Source of the DNA: Branchiostoma floridae
Taxonomy: Eukaryota > Chordata > Leptocardii > Amphioxiformes > Branchiostomatidae
Reading direction: 5' to 3'
NCBI RefSeq assembly: GCF_000003815.2
Contig: NC_049979.1
Span: 18,936,285-19,000,284 of the forward strand
Length of the DNA: 64,000 nucleotides
Below are positions 1-13,400 of the stretch, one piece after another; position 1 is the stretch's first letter; each line of letters begins with the position of its first letter. Both the position numbers and the translations under genes were made by a program. The notes below the pieces were generated by a model. The model searched no databases. It was not told the origin of the DNA and saw nothing but the letters and a program-made list of their open reading frames with translations.

Positions 1-2307
1 TGTACAAAGATTGGCTAGACCAGTACTAGTTGTTTTTAATTCCTTGGACAAACTACCTCACCCGCAGCAGCAGTAGTTTAGGAATTTTTTTCCGTCGAAA
101 GGCCAAATATTTCACCTCCGTAGCTACGTGTATTGCTCAGACCAGGTGCACGGTCCCAAGCTTTCGTACACACGGAAGGGGAGGGGCCGTAGCTAGAAAA
201 AGCGACATGCCAAAATAGGAGTAACGCATTCTTTTGTGAATACACATTTCAACTATCTCTTCCGGGTGGATATGTTTATATCCGCTACAAATCTTTGTAC
301 ATATTTTCCGTTCGAGCTGTGTTTTTCTACTGTATATTTATCCAAGACAGTGTGGTATTTGTGTTTTCAACAACACTCTGCCATCGTACAAGTAGTGGAT
401 CATTGTCCATAGTAACTTCCTGCCTCAAAGAATAGTTTTATATTTGTAGAATATGTACTATATGTGCTACTAGTCGGCAGCGATGACAAATAATTGTTTT
501 TGTTTGTCAGAACTTTGTACAAATAAATTCAGAGAAGTGGACTTTTGCGGTCAATGTTTTTACTACTAGTTTGTAAATATGGTGTGTAGAGCGAATAATC
601 TCATATCCAAGCTGACAAAAAGTATTTGGCATAATTGGGTACACAGTAAACATCAGTTGGGTTCACAGAAAACAGGATGAGAGTTGGGAGTGTCCGGTCG
701 TAGGGTCAGTCGCCCACGACTCATGCGTGGGTCGACAACGCTAGCAGCAGATAGTACGAAAAAAAAGACGAAAAACCAGTGGGAGGAAAGGTGGATAGGT
801 CATAATTTGCGACAGGAAGAAACAACAAACCCAAATATTCTAAATGTTAGAGTGATTAGTCATAAGTTTGCACGGATTAATACGACGGTAGAATTTAGGG
901 ATTGCAACCGATGACATAGTTTGCGGTAAGGGAGCCATTCCCATCAAATCGCATGGCCCCCCTCCCCCACTTCAACCTGACAAGAAATGACCAAAACGAG
1001 CAACTATGACCCTGAGCTTTCGCTCTACTATATGTACCATGTATATGTAATGATATATGTTGATAGATATTGTAGGACTCTAATCTTCATCTCTGTTATA
1101 TTTCATCTGACCCTTACCTCATGACCTCAATGAAAGGCGGCATGCCGGGTCGATTTAAGTTTATCATGAATAGATAAAGGTTCAAACAAAATCAACCATA
1201 CAAACATTCTATACTCCCTGTCACCGGGAAGGTTTCATCTCTAACAAATGTACTAATTTTGCTCTTAAATGTAGTAATTTTGGTCTCAAATGTAGTAATT
1301 TTACTCTCAAATGTAGTAATTTTGATAACCCTTCTGTTGTGTAAAAGAGAACATGTCAACAAACCACACAGTTAACGAGAACAAGAATTCGAACATTAAC
1401 GACAGCAAAAACATTACCAAAGTTTCTCCGGGCCATGAACAACCTTATTCAAGACACGACCTGATCGAGGTGATAACTAAGGTATGGATGATTGTCCTTG
1501 AGGTTGTTGACAGGAGACTATCATAGTTTTAAAGATTGGAGCAAGAAATGATCTTAATGATATGTTATGACTTACCCTCCGAAACCTCTTCGACCTTAAT
1601 TGGCCAATCGATCAAAACGCCTCTTGTAGAAAATAAAGATGCAAATGATGGTACCGAGAAACTAGATCCACGGCCATAATACACCCCTATCAAAGTAAGC
1701 ATTGTTTCCACAGAGGCGCTGTAAGCTATGGATATATCTATACAATGCAGCAGTTCTTAGCTTATCGGTGCAAACAGTATGCCGCAGGTGAGAAAGGTGA
1801 GAATGTTTTGTGTGTTGGATCTTATCTTTTACTTTCCATCCATCAACAAGACATGGCATCGTCTGCTCTAAGGCCTTCCAAAGGTCATCCCGCCAATAAG
1901 AAAAACGTGAGATGTCTTTTTGCTTGCTTGTTTACTTGTTTGTTTGTTTACTGTCTGTTTGCATATCTGTTTGTTATTTTCAACCTAGCATGAATTGTGC
2001 ATGTTTTGAAATCAGGAAGTCGTCAGTTTTGGCACTATTTCATCTCAATACTAGTATCGCTAGTAACTCTTTAAATCGTCAACTTGAAGGTTTACAATAC
2101 TTTGGTTAGACATAATTATTGTCTTTCTTCCAACTCCTTCATTATTGTGTAGCGCCCAAGGACCAACCTGGACTCTGCTGATGCCACGACTACTGGTCAA
2201 TAACATTAATATAAAGTCAACATTTGGCTTTGGATAAGGGGACATCGCCAAGTGATGGCAATGGGATATGAATGGGTCTAATACTTGTACTGTAACATGT
2301 ATGTCAT
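1..2307. other. Intergenic, no gene seen
   Basis: AT-rich DNA with only short, uncharacteristic open frames on both strands. I see no exon with homology I recognise, no tRNA and no clear promoter. The only structure noted is the short tandem repeat at 1246-1326. Confidence 0.6.
1246..1326. repeat. 21-bp tandem repeat, about four copies
   Basis: Four consecutive copies of a unit close to aaatgtagtaattttggtctc. The first copy has ACTAA in place of AGTAA and the last is truncated. Non-coding minisatellite. Confidence 0.85.
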
Positions 2308-2496
2308 GAGGAGATGACCGCCAAAGTCCTCCTCTGGCAACCAGACGAGAAAAGAAGAAGGGGACGACCCAACCTGACACTAAAGAAGGTGCTAAAGGGA
2401 GAAGTTGGTCTAAAGGACCGCGACCTGGTGGTCACCATGCCAGACCGTGAAGTCGGCATTCTTCGAGGCACCTCGTACTACGAGGATGAACTGAAC
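2308..2496 (+). mobile_element. LINE remnant: C-terminal tail of a reverse-transcriptase ORF
   Basis: The open frame carries the motif WQPDEKRRRGRPNLTLKKVL followed by a charged segment ending in a stop. A basic RRRGRP-x-LT-x-KK tail of this kind is typical of the extreme C-terminus of non-LTR retrotransposon polyproteins. It ends in GAACT-type short repeats (about 2488-2500), as expected of a LINE 3' terminus. No reverse-transcriptase or endonuclease domain is visible upstream, so this would be a 5'-truncated dead copy. The family is not determined. Confidence 0.5.
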
Positions 2497-2499
2497 TGA

Positions 2500-4719
2500 A
2501 CTAATACTTGTGGATGGCCAAACTTGCACTTGGTATTACAACGTACAATTAACGTTCGGCTTGGCGCCTCTTCAATGACACATAAAAATCATTTTTATTT
2601 TTTATTTATCTATTTGCAAATCCATTCCCCTAGGCTAATTGCAAGGGTACAGACAGTAAAAAGTAACAAGTGTCTATTCTTTGCAGGTATCTCATGTATG
2701 ATTCTACATTCTTTCTTCACTGGGAGGTTTGACTTCTTCTTTGGAGGCAGTGGCTGATGAAAAGTCCCACGTTTTTTAAGGATTAGTGGGTTCTGTGATT
2801 TTAACAGGAATGTAGTTTTTTGGAGGTCTACTAGCTGGTGAAAGGTTGGAAATATTGTTTTGATTGTGTCTAAAAGGTTATTTCATTCATCCTCATAATG
2901 AGAGCAGTCAAATATAGAATGTATCTCATTTACGGTTTGCATATCCGATTCTGCTAACTTACTCATTCAAAGAATTGATGCTCGACATGCCAGTTATATT
3001 CGACAGTTTACTGCTTTTTGGGAATGATTTTTGTCAACATTTTCATCTCTGTCGTCCTTAGAGAAATGGTAGTCTGCAAAAATAATCCATCAACGGATTA
3101 CGGATTGAATGACTCTGTACTGTAGCCTGAAGCACTGAAAAACTCCGATTGGTCAGCCCGTCTGACCTTTGACACCTCAATGTCCCCCTGGCAGTGTTTG
3201 TGTCATCTCACCTGCTCAACGTCTATCCCTGGCGACGTACCAGTTACTGCAATATCTTACATAAACCTGCTGCAGTGTCCGGTGGGGTGATGGGCAATGT
3301 CCCAAAGTCAACGTCGTATCCAGTTGTTATCTTTGTCGATGGTAAGACACACTCATACATGGTTGATAAACTATGGTCACTTTTGGTTTTTGACCAGCCC
3401 TTTGTGCTTACCATTATTGGTATGGCTGCATGCGTGCATGCATGCGTGCGTCTGTGTATATGTGTGCTTGTCTAAGAAATGACTTTCGCAAATGCCTGTC
3501 TAGAATAATACCATAGGAACGGGTAGCAAATATTGCCACAGTTGCGCTCGTTTTCAACTAACGTTAGCTCTTCCAGGAGGTCCCGGGTACTATGCAATGT
3601 AGACCCCAGGTCTTGTCTTGCACAGCGACGTATACTAACAATATATGGTACAGCTGAGACAACAACAGCGCATCCACATCACTCTGTACGTGCCTTGAAC
3701 ATCAAGTGAGCCACCTCTAAGCTTCTGCAAAGCCTGGACGATCAGGTGTGCTAGGGGTTAGCTATCAGCGAATAACACCTCTTGAAGCATTCCCCGAGCA
3801 TGCAGCTCAACAACTATTCGGTAGTCAAAGAGATAGGGACAATACTGCGAGGAATTCTGACCCTGTTTCGGCACGTGAACTATTTCTTCTTAAGTGGTTT
3901 TCTGAAGCGTGGACAATGCCAACGGTGTGTCTCCGAGTCTCTAGTCTTCACGAATAAAACATTCTTGTGGTCGTCACAATAATTTCATCTGATAACACCT
4001 TCCTGTTGAAATGACAGGTATGTCGTGCTCTGGGTTTCGTCGCTTGTCAGTCTAATCCTACTGCCATAACCTCCGTCCTAACTAACCACTACCGCTACAC
4101 CAACATGCCATCCTCTGGAGCGAAAAGCAAACAACAAGAGGCGACTGTTGTACGACACTCGGTACCCACAACATTGACCGGCAGTCCGAACAAACGTCAC
4201 CATGGTAACGCCATGTACACTTTCACTCAGAGGCCCGATGTCCGTATCTCCAACCAAATCAGCAATCAACTTCTTCGTGAAACAATCCATTTATTATATC
4301 TTATCTGAGTGTGCATCTTCATAGCTTGGAGGTGTTAGTTGCCATTAGTGATTAAGATACGATGGTTTCTTGTCTCCCAGAGTCTTGAGACGCACAGGAA
4401 ACCGTCTTAAAACCCGAAGAAGGGTGTTTCGGACACAGACCTTGGTCAGATATCACCATCTCGGTAATGACTGTTGATAGCATCTATGTAATAAATCACG
4501 TGGTACAGGGGGTGACATTTGGCTTTATCGCATCCGGAAGATAGGCAGAGGCTGATAACTGTCATTTTGCAGAGATTTTAAGGCCAGATTATTGTGACTC
4601 TGTCTGACGGTTTGCATACGAGTGTGAAAAGAACACAGGCATATTGTATTGTCTCTAAACCTAGATAAGACATGATATGATATGTTCATGTGTACAGCGT
4701 TAGAAAATATCCACAGTGT
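2500..4719. other. Intergenic, no gene seen
   Basis: Only short frames without recognisable domains. A TGCATGCG/TGTG-rich patch near 3425-3470 is simple sequence. Nothing else can be supported. Confidence 0.55.
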
Positions 4720-4926
4720 GTGAGGGAGGGAGGGAGGGACGGAGGGAGGAAGTGAAAGATTGAATGACTGAATGAGAGTGTGAGTGAGGGAGGGAGGGAG
4801 GGAGCGAGGGAGGGAGGGAGGGAGGGAGGGAGGGAGGGAGGGAGGGAGGGACTGAGTGAGTGAGTGACTGAGTGAGTGAGTGACTGAGTGAGTGACTGAG
4901 TGAGTGACTGAGTGAGTGAGTAGGTG
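4720..4926. repeat. GAGG/GAGT microsatellite tract
   Basis: About 200 bp of GAGGGAGG-type repeats passing into GAGTGAGTGACT-type repeats, strongly purine-biased on the plus strand. The long serine/proline/leucine frame on the opposite strand is a by-product of the repeat and not a gene. Confidence 0.95.
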
Positions 4927-7900
4927 AGCGATGTTCTCCCATTTTATTTTGTCTTCAGGTTTTTACATCTCAAGTGTGCCTTAAATGTACACGCTTACGT
5001 GTAGAGACTTAAGGAACACCTGGTTGGTTTGCTATATTCGGAACACCATCCACGGAATGTTGTCATCTTGAGGCACTCTCTTCAAATCTCACTGAAGAAT
5101 TTCAGACCCTCTTCACCCACATGTGAAAGCTCCGAAGGATTTAGACAGAACAAAATGTGGGGAATAGGTTTAGGTTTAGCTTCATGTCAGAATCGTCAAA
5201 TGTTTTTAAAAAATGTATCTCTCCCGAACTCCACGGTTTTGAACGTGTAGGAAGAGAAATTAGAGTAAGTCAATTTTGAAAACTATGACAAGGTGCTCAA
5301 TAGATATGCCTCGGAGGTGTATGAGGACATAAACAAATGTTGATACAATGAAAATGATATCTAAACTAAAGTGGTTGGGACGATGGTTCGAAAGTTCCCC
5401 TCTTGATTTTTCTTTAATGACGGGAGATTATTTTTTTGATGACGGACGAAATATCAAACTTCTCTTGTTGCATGCATGGTTTATGTCAAACGCCATTGGA
5501 AATGCACTCCTTCTCCTTGATCCACAGAGATAGCTTTATTGTTCTTTCGCTGCCGCGAGTTCAGAAACCGTGACAAGTCAAGTATTACTGCGCCCAGCCC
5601 CCGTGTCCAAGGCCGTCTGCGCGGCGGATGGCGAGGCACGGGAGGACTAACTCATCATATTAAAGAGGCGACGCGCGAAGCCGTGATAAGGTAGTACAAC
5701 AATGTCGCCCCTTGTCGGGTGCAATGTTATGCCGTTGTGCCTCGGGGAAGGAACGCGTCTGACAACACCTTCAATGTTTTTACTTCGTCTTTTCATATGT
5801 CAGAGGGTATGTAGGGTGGCGCATGTAATAATAGGTGCACAACATGCCGAGGGAAAGCCTTTCTTTCTAGATCTTTTCAGCTGTAACAAAAACAGATGGT
5901 TCAAAGTAACCTCACTTCTGGCGGTGTTTAAGAACAGGTGACACATGGGTTTCTCTTGAATGTGATATTTCTTCTTTCGGCGTGCATCTTCCGCACGAAC
6001 TTCAGCTGTCTTGTAACGGAAAATGATGTCTTTTATCCTTGCCGGCTGTTCGCTCAGTCACAGTCTGCTTGACAATATGTGATATATGTCATATGTGAAC
6101 CGATAAGTATTAGACCAATAATATGAACTTGAAATATATCTACGGTGGACCCGGTGGAGATGCCAGCAACATTTACATACTAGTATTCATCGCATTGTTT
6201 TTGATGTCGTTTGATGTTACAAAGAGATGTTATATATTGTTGTCTCATTTATTGAGTTTCCTTTTTTTAATATATACGATAAATCTGGAAAAAACAGCAG
6301 AACGACCGGAAGAGGTCAATTACACGAGTTATATGATCATATACCTTCGCCAAGCTATGATGATTAAACATTAGTAGCTATGAAGGCCACCTAATTTGCA
6401 TAATAGCTCAATGCTACATAACTTGCATATTTCACAATGAATCACATACCATGACACTGGTCTTCATCAAAGTTACCTGCAGGTAAAAATGATAGAATTT
6501 CATTCATCCCTTATTAAATTCTTCTGTTTCAAAGTCTGTACTCGAAACGCCCTGGCCTGCAGTTCCGCAAACGCTGCTAGAGAGCCAATTCTCCCTGAGT
6601 GCAAGAGCTATCTACAACCCAAAATCATTACCGTAGCTTGTTCTGAACTGTAAAATGTATTTTAGGTAGGGCGGGACATAACCATATACTGAATTTCACA
6701 ATCCATTCGAAGCTTCTTGAGTTATGTTGTTCAACCAGGTAAACATATCTAAAGACATACAAACTCTCCCAAAGCTTTCTTGGCGAAGGTGAAAATGCAC
6801 GCAGTCGAAGTCAGTCGAAGAACGTCGATGAGATCAATTTATAACCGATAAGTAAATACCATTTGTATATGGGTAACGTTGTAACAAAATTGTTATTTAC
6901 ACTTTTGAAGCCTGCACACGCGCTATAATTACATAATTGCGCAAATTGGATAAAAAGGGTGTGGGTGTGTGCGCGCGCGTGTGTGTGTATACATGTGTGT
7001 GTGTGTGTCTATTATGTCTTGCATATTGAGCTAACAGTTTAGGAATACATTTTTGGCTTGTCAGGTACAGCAAAGCATTTCATTAATGTTTCAAATTTCA
7101 TCTAATGTGTCATATAGTAAAGTATTACCTATTGTGCCTTGTTTTGCAGCTGTAACGTCATCATTTAGAATTCTGTGCGTTGATGCCACGAATGTTACTA
7201 GTATTCTAGTCTTTAGGTTAAACTGTCTTTTATACAGCCATGGTTACGTTCCTACCCCTTCAACCTATGCCAACAATCACAGGTACACAGTATTTGACAT
7301 GAACTGTAATGTGATGTTTTGTAACAAGCTTCACGACTTGAGCAATCTTCAAATAAAACTAAAATGACTTCTAGCGCCCCGATAGCAATCGCGCTCTCAT
7401 CTACATGTATCCATCGCCCGCTGAATGACCAATACATATATGTGTTCCCAACAGGTGTCTTTGTGGTCATTTTTGATTGCTTTATCGTTTGTAGGTGACA
7501 CGGGTAATCGCGTTATACTGCGGGCCACCATCAATTCTTGTCTGTATGGGGATTTCAGGGCGTGCCCTCCGCGACCTTCCCACTCCTTCCAGCGTTTTTA
7601 CCGTAGTTCGCATCTGACAGGTACCGATGATTGATAGGTGTTACAAATCATCAACACAAAACGAGGTGTCTCAGCCGAGGATTCCTGGCGCCGTTCCTGT
7701 ATTTTGTCGTAGAAGGTTGGACAGGGTGTTCGTCAAGATGACAGGTGATAATAGAAATAATTACCGCATTTCCTCATTTGATGTATAACCACAGGTTTGA
7801 CAGAGGTCAGCGGATTTCTAGTTTTGTAACCACTCGTAACTCGTATGTCGAAAACGTCAGAGCGCGGCCGCACTGGTCATACGATTGTTGTAGCATATTT

Positions 7901-8953
7901 TGCAACGCAATAGTAAAGCCCGCGACACCCCCGACGATACAAGCGGATGGATAAAGTAAGTATAGTAGAGCAGACCGACAACAAAGATCTACCGCCGCGT
8001 TGTCCGACACAAGACAGTTGAATTTCATACGGCGCATCCACGACTGTGCAAAGAATACTTCCAGTCTGATGTCCAACACTCATCGTGCGACTGAGGCTTA
8101 CGTTTCGCATTGGCTTGAAAATGGTTCCCTCTTAAGTTAATGATCGTGCAAACCACGTGCAAACCATGTTTCATCAACATGTTTTTGTTGATGAAGCATG
8201 AATAATGTAATCTTGTGTTTCATCTAAACTATAGCGCGATAATTGGGACAATTAACGATTAATCATTCATAGATAAGCATATGATTGATATGCAGTTATA
8301 TGCCTTCCAACAACTTTTTTAAGTGATCATAGATTATATGATTATGTCAATGGTGGTTATAGAGAAATCACACACAGTGTAATAAATATCTTGGAAAACG
8401 TAATTAACTTCCAGTTCTGTGTTACATCAGCTCCTTGGTTATAGTTCTTTTCACTGAATACATTTAACATGTCTATTTTGTAAGATGCATTTCTGTCAAC
8501 ATCATGGCATATCTTTGTTGAGGCCAAATAAAATATAATAGAGATACAAATTACATCGGATCCTAATAAATACATCAACATATATATAACGTTATCATTA
8601 CATAGAACATGGTACAAGCGAAAGCTCAGAGTTCATAGTCCGTGTCCATTCGTTTTGGTAATTTCTTTTACTTCAAGAGTAATTTCTTCTACTTTAAGAG
8701 TAAGAGTCTCTTAAATGAGGTCATATTTGGAGCCGTACGAGTGTCTTTATTCCTGACACAGCTTTTATTACTAGGACTCGTCAGAGATATTTATTTGAAC
8801 ATGTCATATCACTCCTGTCTTCTTGTCTTGATTTAATTTTCAATTTGAAAAATCTTATTAGCTCTCTGGCAATGCCGTCTTTATATATGTCAATGACGAA
8901 AAGACAATTCATTACACGAATAAGATCCTTAGGAATGTGAAGTTGTGCGAAGT
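4927..8953. other. Intergenic, no gene seen
   Basis: No exon can be supported. Points of note are a GC-rich island at about 5580-5700 in otherwise AT-rich DNA (see findings) and the alternating purine-pyrimidine run at 6959-7008. Confidence 0.5.
6959..7008. repeat. GT/GC dinucleotide microsatellite
   Basis: Alternating GTGTGT, GCGCGCGCGT, GTGTGTGT and TATACATG segments; simple alternating purine-pyrimidine sequence. Confidence 0.9.
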
Positions 8954-8961
8954 GTTTCTGT

Positions 8962-9393
8962 GGTAACAGGTTGTTTCGCAACAATGTCAGTTCGCAACCG
9001 TCAGTTCGCAACAAGGCAAGTCTTTTCGCAACAAGGTACAAGTTGTTTCGCAACATTTTAATGTTATTAATCTTGATAGCCTAATAGTATTAGGAATCGT
9101 ATTGCTAACATAAGTGTATTCCTTCCACGTAAAAATCTTGGCGGCAGAGGAACATAGGGCCGCATGGACCTGACAGCCCGATGATTTTCATACGCCGGGC
9201 GGTACAGTTTCATACGCTGCGTGCACAGGCAGGAGTATAATTATGTTAGGAATACGATTTCTAATACTATTAGTCTATCAAGATTAATAACATTGAAATG
9301 TTGTGAAACGACTTGAACCTTGTTGCGAAAAGACTTGCCTTGTTGCGAACTGACGGTTGCGAACTGACATTGTTGCGAAACAACCCTGTAACC
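8962..9393. mobile_element. 432-bp MITE with 8-bp target-site duplication (hAT-like)
   Basis: Inverted arms at about 8962-9110 and 9240-9393 start GGTAACAGGTTGTTTCGCAA on the left and, read inward from the right, GGTTACAGGGTTGTTTCGCA. The element is flanked by the identical octamer GTTTCTGT at 8954-8961 and 9394-9401, an 8-bp TSD as made by hAT-type transposases. Each arm carries several spaced copies of TTCGCAAC. The loop between the arms is GC-richer and has no reading frame, so the element is non-autonomous. Confidence 0.85.
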
Positions 9394-9401
9394 GTTTCTG
9401 T

Positions 9402-12400
9402 CTATCTAGCTAATGGCCCGCAACATTTACATGTTTTCTCTCTACACAAACATTAGTCTTCTTATACTCATAGGACAAGGCACAAAACACAAGAAAGAGA
9501 CATGTCTACATGTTAGCATAGCTTTTATGTTGGATTAGTTAAAATAAAGGAAACACGGCGTGTGCTCTTAGAGAAAATCCGGGCATTGTGGTCCGACACG
9601 GGCGCTACGATTGAACTTTGTTATCTTATCTGTCGGTCTCAGCCCTGCACAGCTCGCTTCACATCGACTGTTCGCAATTTTGTCTCGCCTTTTCTCTCAA
9701 GTGACTGGGTCCCTTTTTAAAAACACCCCGAAAGAAAGAAAAATAACAAGTCAAGCAAACGAAGTCATTTAGTTTCGGGCATACCCAACAATTAGTCCAA
9801 TTTACTCGGCAAAGCCCTGCAAAGGTGGAACCTATCACTGACACATTGTTCGCGGGCAGTTAGTCGATTTTCACAACAATTCCTGTCGTATGGAAACACC
9901 TTCAAGGTATCAATTAAAATGAGTGATTGATCGTATTCTCTAAAGGAGCATTCAGACTGGGGAATGGACGTATCCATCAAACGCGGTCCGTTAGCCAATG
10001 GGAGATCGTCTAGGTAATTAAGTTACCGCAACTGGCGCCAAAATGTCCCGGGCAGCGCCCACGGGGGATTGCGAAACAGGTGCCTGAGGCTTGTGCGTTG
10101 CTCATCCGCCAGGCATATCTGACCCATCCAATGACCACTTAAGAAAAAGCTACGACCAACTATCTGGATCGCTAGAGTCGATTGGACACGCGATAAAACA
10201 ACATTTACACTGTTGTTGGGCAGAGTTTGTAGATGTATATAGACAAGCTTTTAAGTACCCAAGATCAATGTTGGAATATCGAAATGCTAGTATGTAAAAC
10301 CACAAACATTTGGATAATTTTTTTTCAATTATAAAAAAAACCCGACTCAATTGAAAATCTTGTAAACGTGGGAAGTAATGGTAGCATAGATATAGATCAA
10401 TGACATCAGTAACGAAATCTCAAGAAGAGTTTTGGAAATCCGGTGGTGTATTTATTTATACTTACCCCCCAGATTACCCAGTGTTGTCGTGAAACTTGTC
10501 TAACCATTCAAGACAAGTGGGACACAAGATGGATGAAGAAGATATCTTTTTTTTCCTTTTTCCTTTTAAGTGCGAGATAAGATTAATTCCCCCGATTGAG
10601 ACTCTGCAAGAAGATAAGCACTGCAAATGAGAAATAAAATTTAGATGAATAAATGTGTCCGATTGTGTCGTCTGATGATGACGAAACCTAACGTTGAATT
10701 GTCAAAATATTTTTGTCTTCTTTTGGGGGGTAGGGCCGTAGGGTGAGGCTTCGCACAGCGGGATGTTAAGTACTTTAAATGAGTTGTTTTGTTGAGTCAG
10801 TAACACAATACTCTATGTGCGTTTAAACGTCACCCACTTCCCGCCAGATTTAAGCACATTTGTATCACTTCGAACGGCGAGAATGCCAGGAATGTATATT
10901 GGAATGTCGTCGTGACCAACGATAGAGTTTGGATCATCCAGGTGGAAGAAAAATGACAGCTTGATGTCAGTATTTTTGATATGTATTCAGGTATTGTTTG
11001 ACAAACTACGACGGAGCCATAGAAGAGAACTAAAAGTAAAACAGATATAGTTGATATGGGAATGGGGGGGGGGGGGGGGGGCTGGAGATGGCATCCGCAA
11101 CATTTGTCTCGATAATAGCACGTTCAATGTTGCCAACTAGTAACCACATTTAGCTGAGTCGTTTGTTGTCAAGTCGTCTTTTTTGTTTACACTTTGTGCC
11201 TTTATGATGATAATTTTCATTTACATATTTGCAAATGCAGCAGGTATGATACCCTTACAAGATCTTACAAGAAAGACTAAAGGTAAAACACCATTGCCTG
11301 TACTGTTATAGTGATGAACAAGGGAGAAAGAAACAGTTAAACGCATACAAGTATGTTATCACTAAATCTATCGTTTAAGAAGGAAAACAGGCTATAATTT
11401 GGTGTGGCAGAGACAATATATAGAAGGTCGAGCGAGTAGACATTTCAATTTTCCACCGCGTTGAGTCCAGAACAAGACATTATTGTGGTTAAGGAGTCAG
11501 CACGCTACATTCTTTGGAACTCCTTCCTAAAGCGCATAGAAAGCATAATTCTGAAATAATAATAGCTACGATGGCATTCGCGTACAATGCAATGATATAA
11601 AACGATGTCTTGTTGATAATTCCGTCCGTTTTTTCTGACGTAGGATAATGGCGTCCCTGACACCGATATGACCCCTCCTCCTAACCAATCAATCATCTCG
11701 TACTTAGTGTCACAGTACATGACATTTTCGCGACCCCTCAACAGACGGAGAGGTCTGTCGGCTATTACCGTTTTGACGTAGATTCACCCATGTGAAACGG
11801 AGTAGGTCGAGTGTAAGATTGCACGAGTGGCTGTTTCATGCACTGACACGGAAAATATTTCTCTATGCTTTCTTGCCAAATTCCCAAGCTACAAAATCGT
11901 TGGGAAAGCGACAATGGATGTTTCTCAAACATTTCAAGCATTTAAAACTACGTCCGTACTAGTACGTTGGAGCATTTCGTCATAGGAGAGGGGAAATTAA
12001 GAATGGTGGCCACTACAGCTACATGGGTAATTTTTCTGTGTCACAGGACAATTTGTCCGAAAGACTATCTAAAATCCTATTCACTATTTCTGTAAGTAAT
12101 ATTCAATCAAGGACGTTATATAAGACGCCTTTTTGCTCGATTCATTTAGCACTAAGAAGCGGACTTAAGTGTACTGTAATCAGTTTTAAGGTGTTGTCAC
12201 CGACTGTCGTGAGAAGATTTGGGCTCCCATACAACATTCTGGAGAATTTTTTTTGGCGGGAAAATTGATTCATTGTTGCAGGCGGACGACTTGACCTAAA
12301 TGTTTGGTAGGAGGAAAAAATGTTAAGAATGTCTCTTGAAATATCTGTGCTGATGGATCAGGCAATGAACTGTGAAATCCTGTCAAATCAAAATTATTCA

Positions 12401-13398
12401 TGGCAATTGTTGATTTCATGCATGAAATAACTTCTTTGTTGTGGCCGTTTTCTGTTAAAAATACCTATAGACATGATATTGTTGACATGATCACCTCATT
12501 CATTCATTCATTCATTCGTCAATCCATTCATTCGTTCATTCATTCGCTCGAACTCAAAATGCATGGCTGTTATACTGTTTGACTATTCACAATTTCCGGA
12601 TCTAAACATTTGGTCATACTTTTCATTAAATTTCTTTCAAATCCAAGTGCACGAAGCTAATGCAACGTTCACTCTTGATGATCATTCTATATTAAGGTTA
12701 ACGTTGATACAAAGGGACACCAATATGAGTAATTGGCAATTACGACCACACAGATCATTGGCGCTACCTTAAACCTTGGGCATAAGTTGTCCTTGTACTG
12801 TATTTTCGCAAGGTCATGATGGGCGTATTAACTGAGAAATTCTAATCTCTTTTTAAATTGCAGCCCAGGTCAGGTGACTAAGGTTAGCCAATCAAATGGG
12901 TGGTTCCAACCTCTTTCGGACAGGTGCAAACCATTATGAATTCGCGTCGAATTGAGAATAATAGAATTTAAGGGTTAACTTAAACCATAGTTTGACCTGA
13001 CTCAGTGAATTTAGCAACACGTTTTAATTATATTCACATCCACTATTGCGGGTTACACCGTGTTTTAGTTCCGCTTACTGTTGTCACCTCGCCATTAACG
13101 CTAATAACCCATCATTGACAGCGTGTGTCATTAGGACATCTTAATGTTCGGGAAGAAGCACCTTTTCGCATTTAGCTACGGTTTTCTTGAGTGTTTTATT
13201 GCTCATAACCATGCTTCGTGCCGTGAGTGCCATCGGCGTTTTTTCGCACTTCATAAAACTAATGTTCCCGCAATTTCTAAACCCGACAATTTCCTACCTC
13301 TTCGAGCAACACCCTCCGAGGATAATGGTCTTTAGTTAGCTTGATGTCGCAACTGGGGCCGTGTAACGTCTGCTCACATGCACCTACCTGGATGTATG
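9402..13398. other. Intergenic, no gene seen
   Basis: No supportable exon. It contains an 18-G homopolymer at 11064-11081 and the ATTC repeat at 12497-12546. The rest is AT-rich sequence with short random frames. Confidence 0.55.
12497..12546. repeat. ATTC microsatellite
   Basis: Tandem CATT/ATTC tetranucleotides with a few substitutions. Confidence 0.9.
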
Positions 13399-13400
13399 TA

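Noticed and set aside
4700..4942. Serine/proline/leucine-rich minus-strand frame
   Set aside because: Direct translation of the GAGG/GAGT microsatellite.
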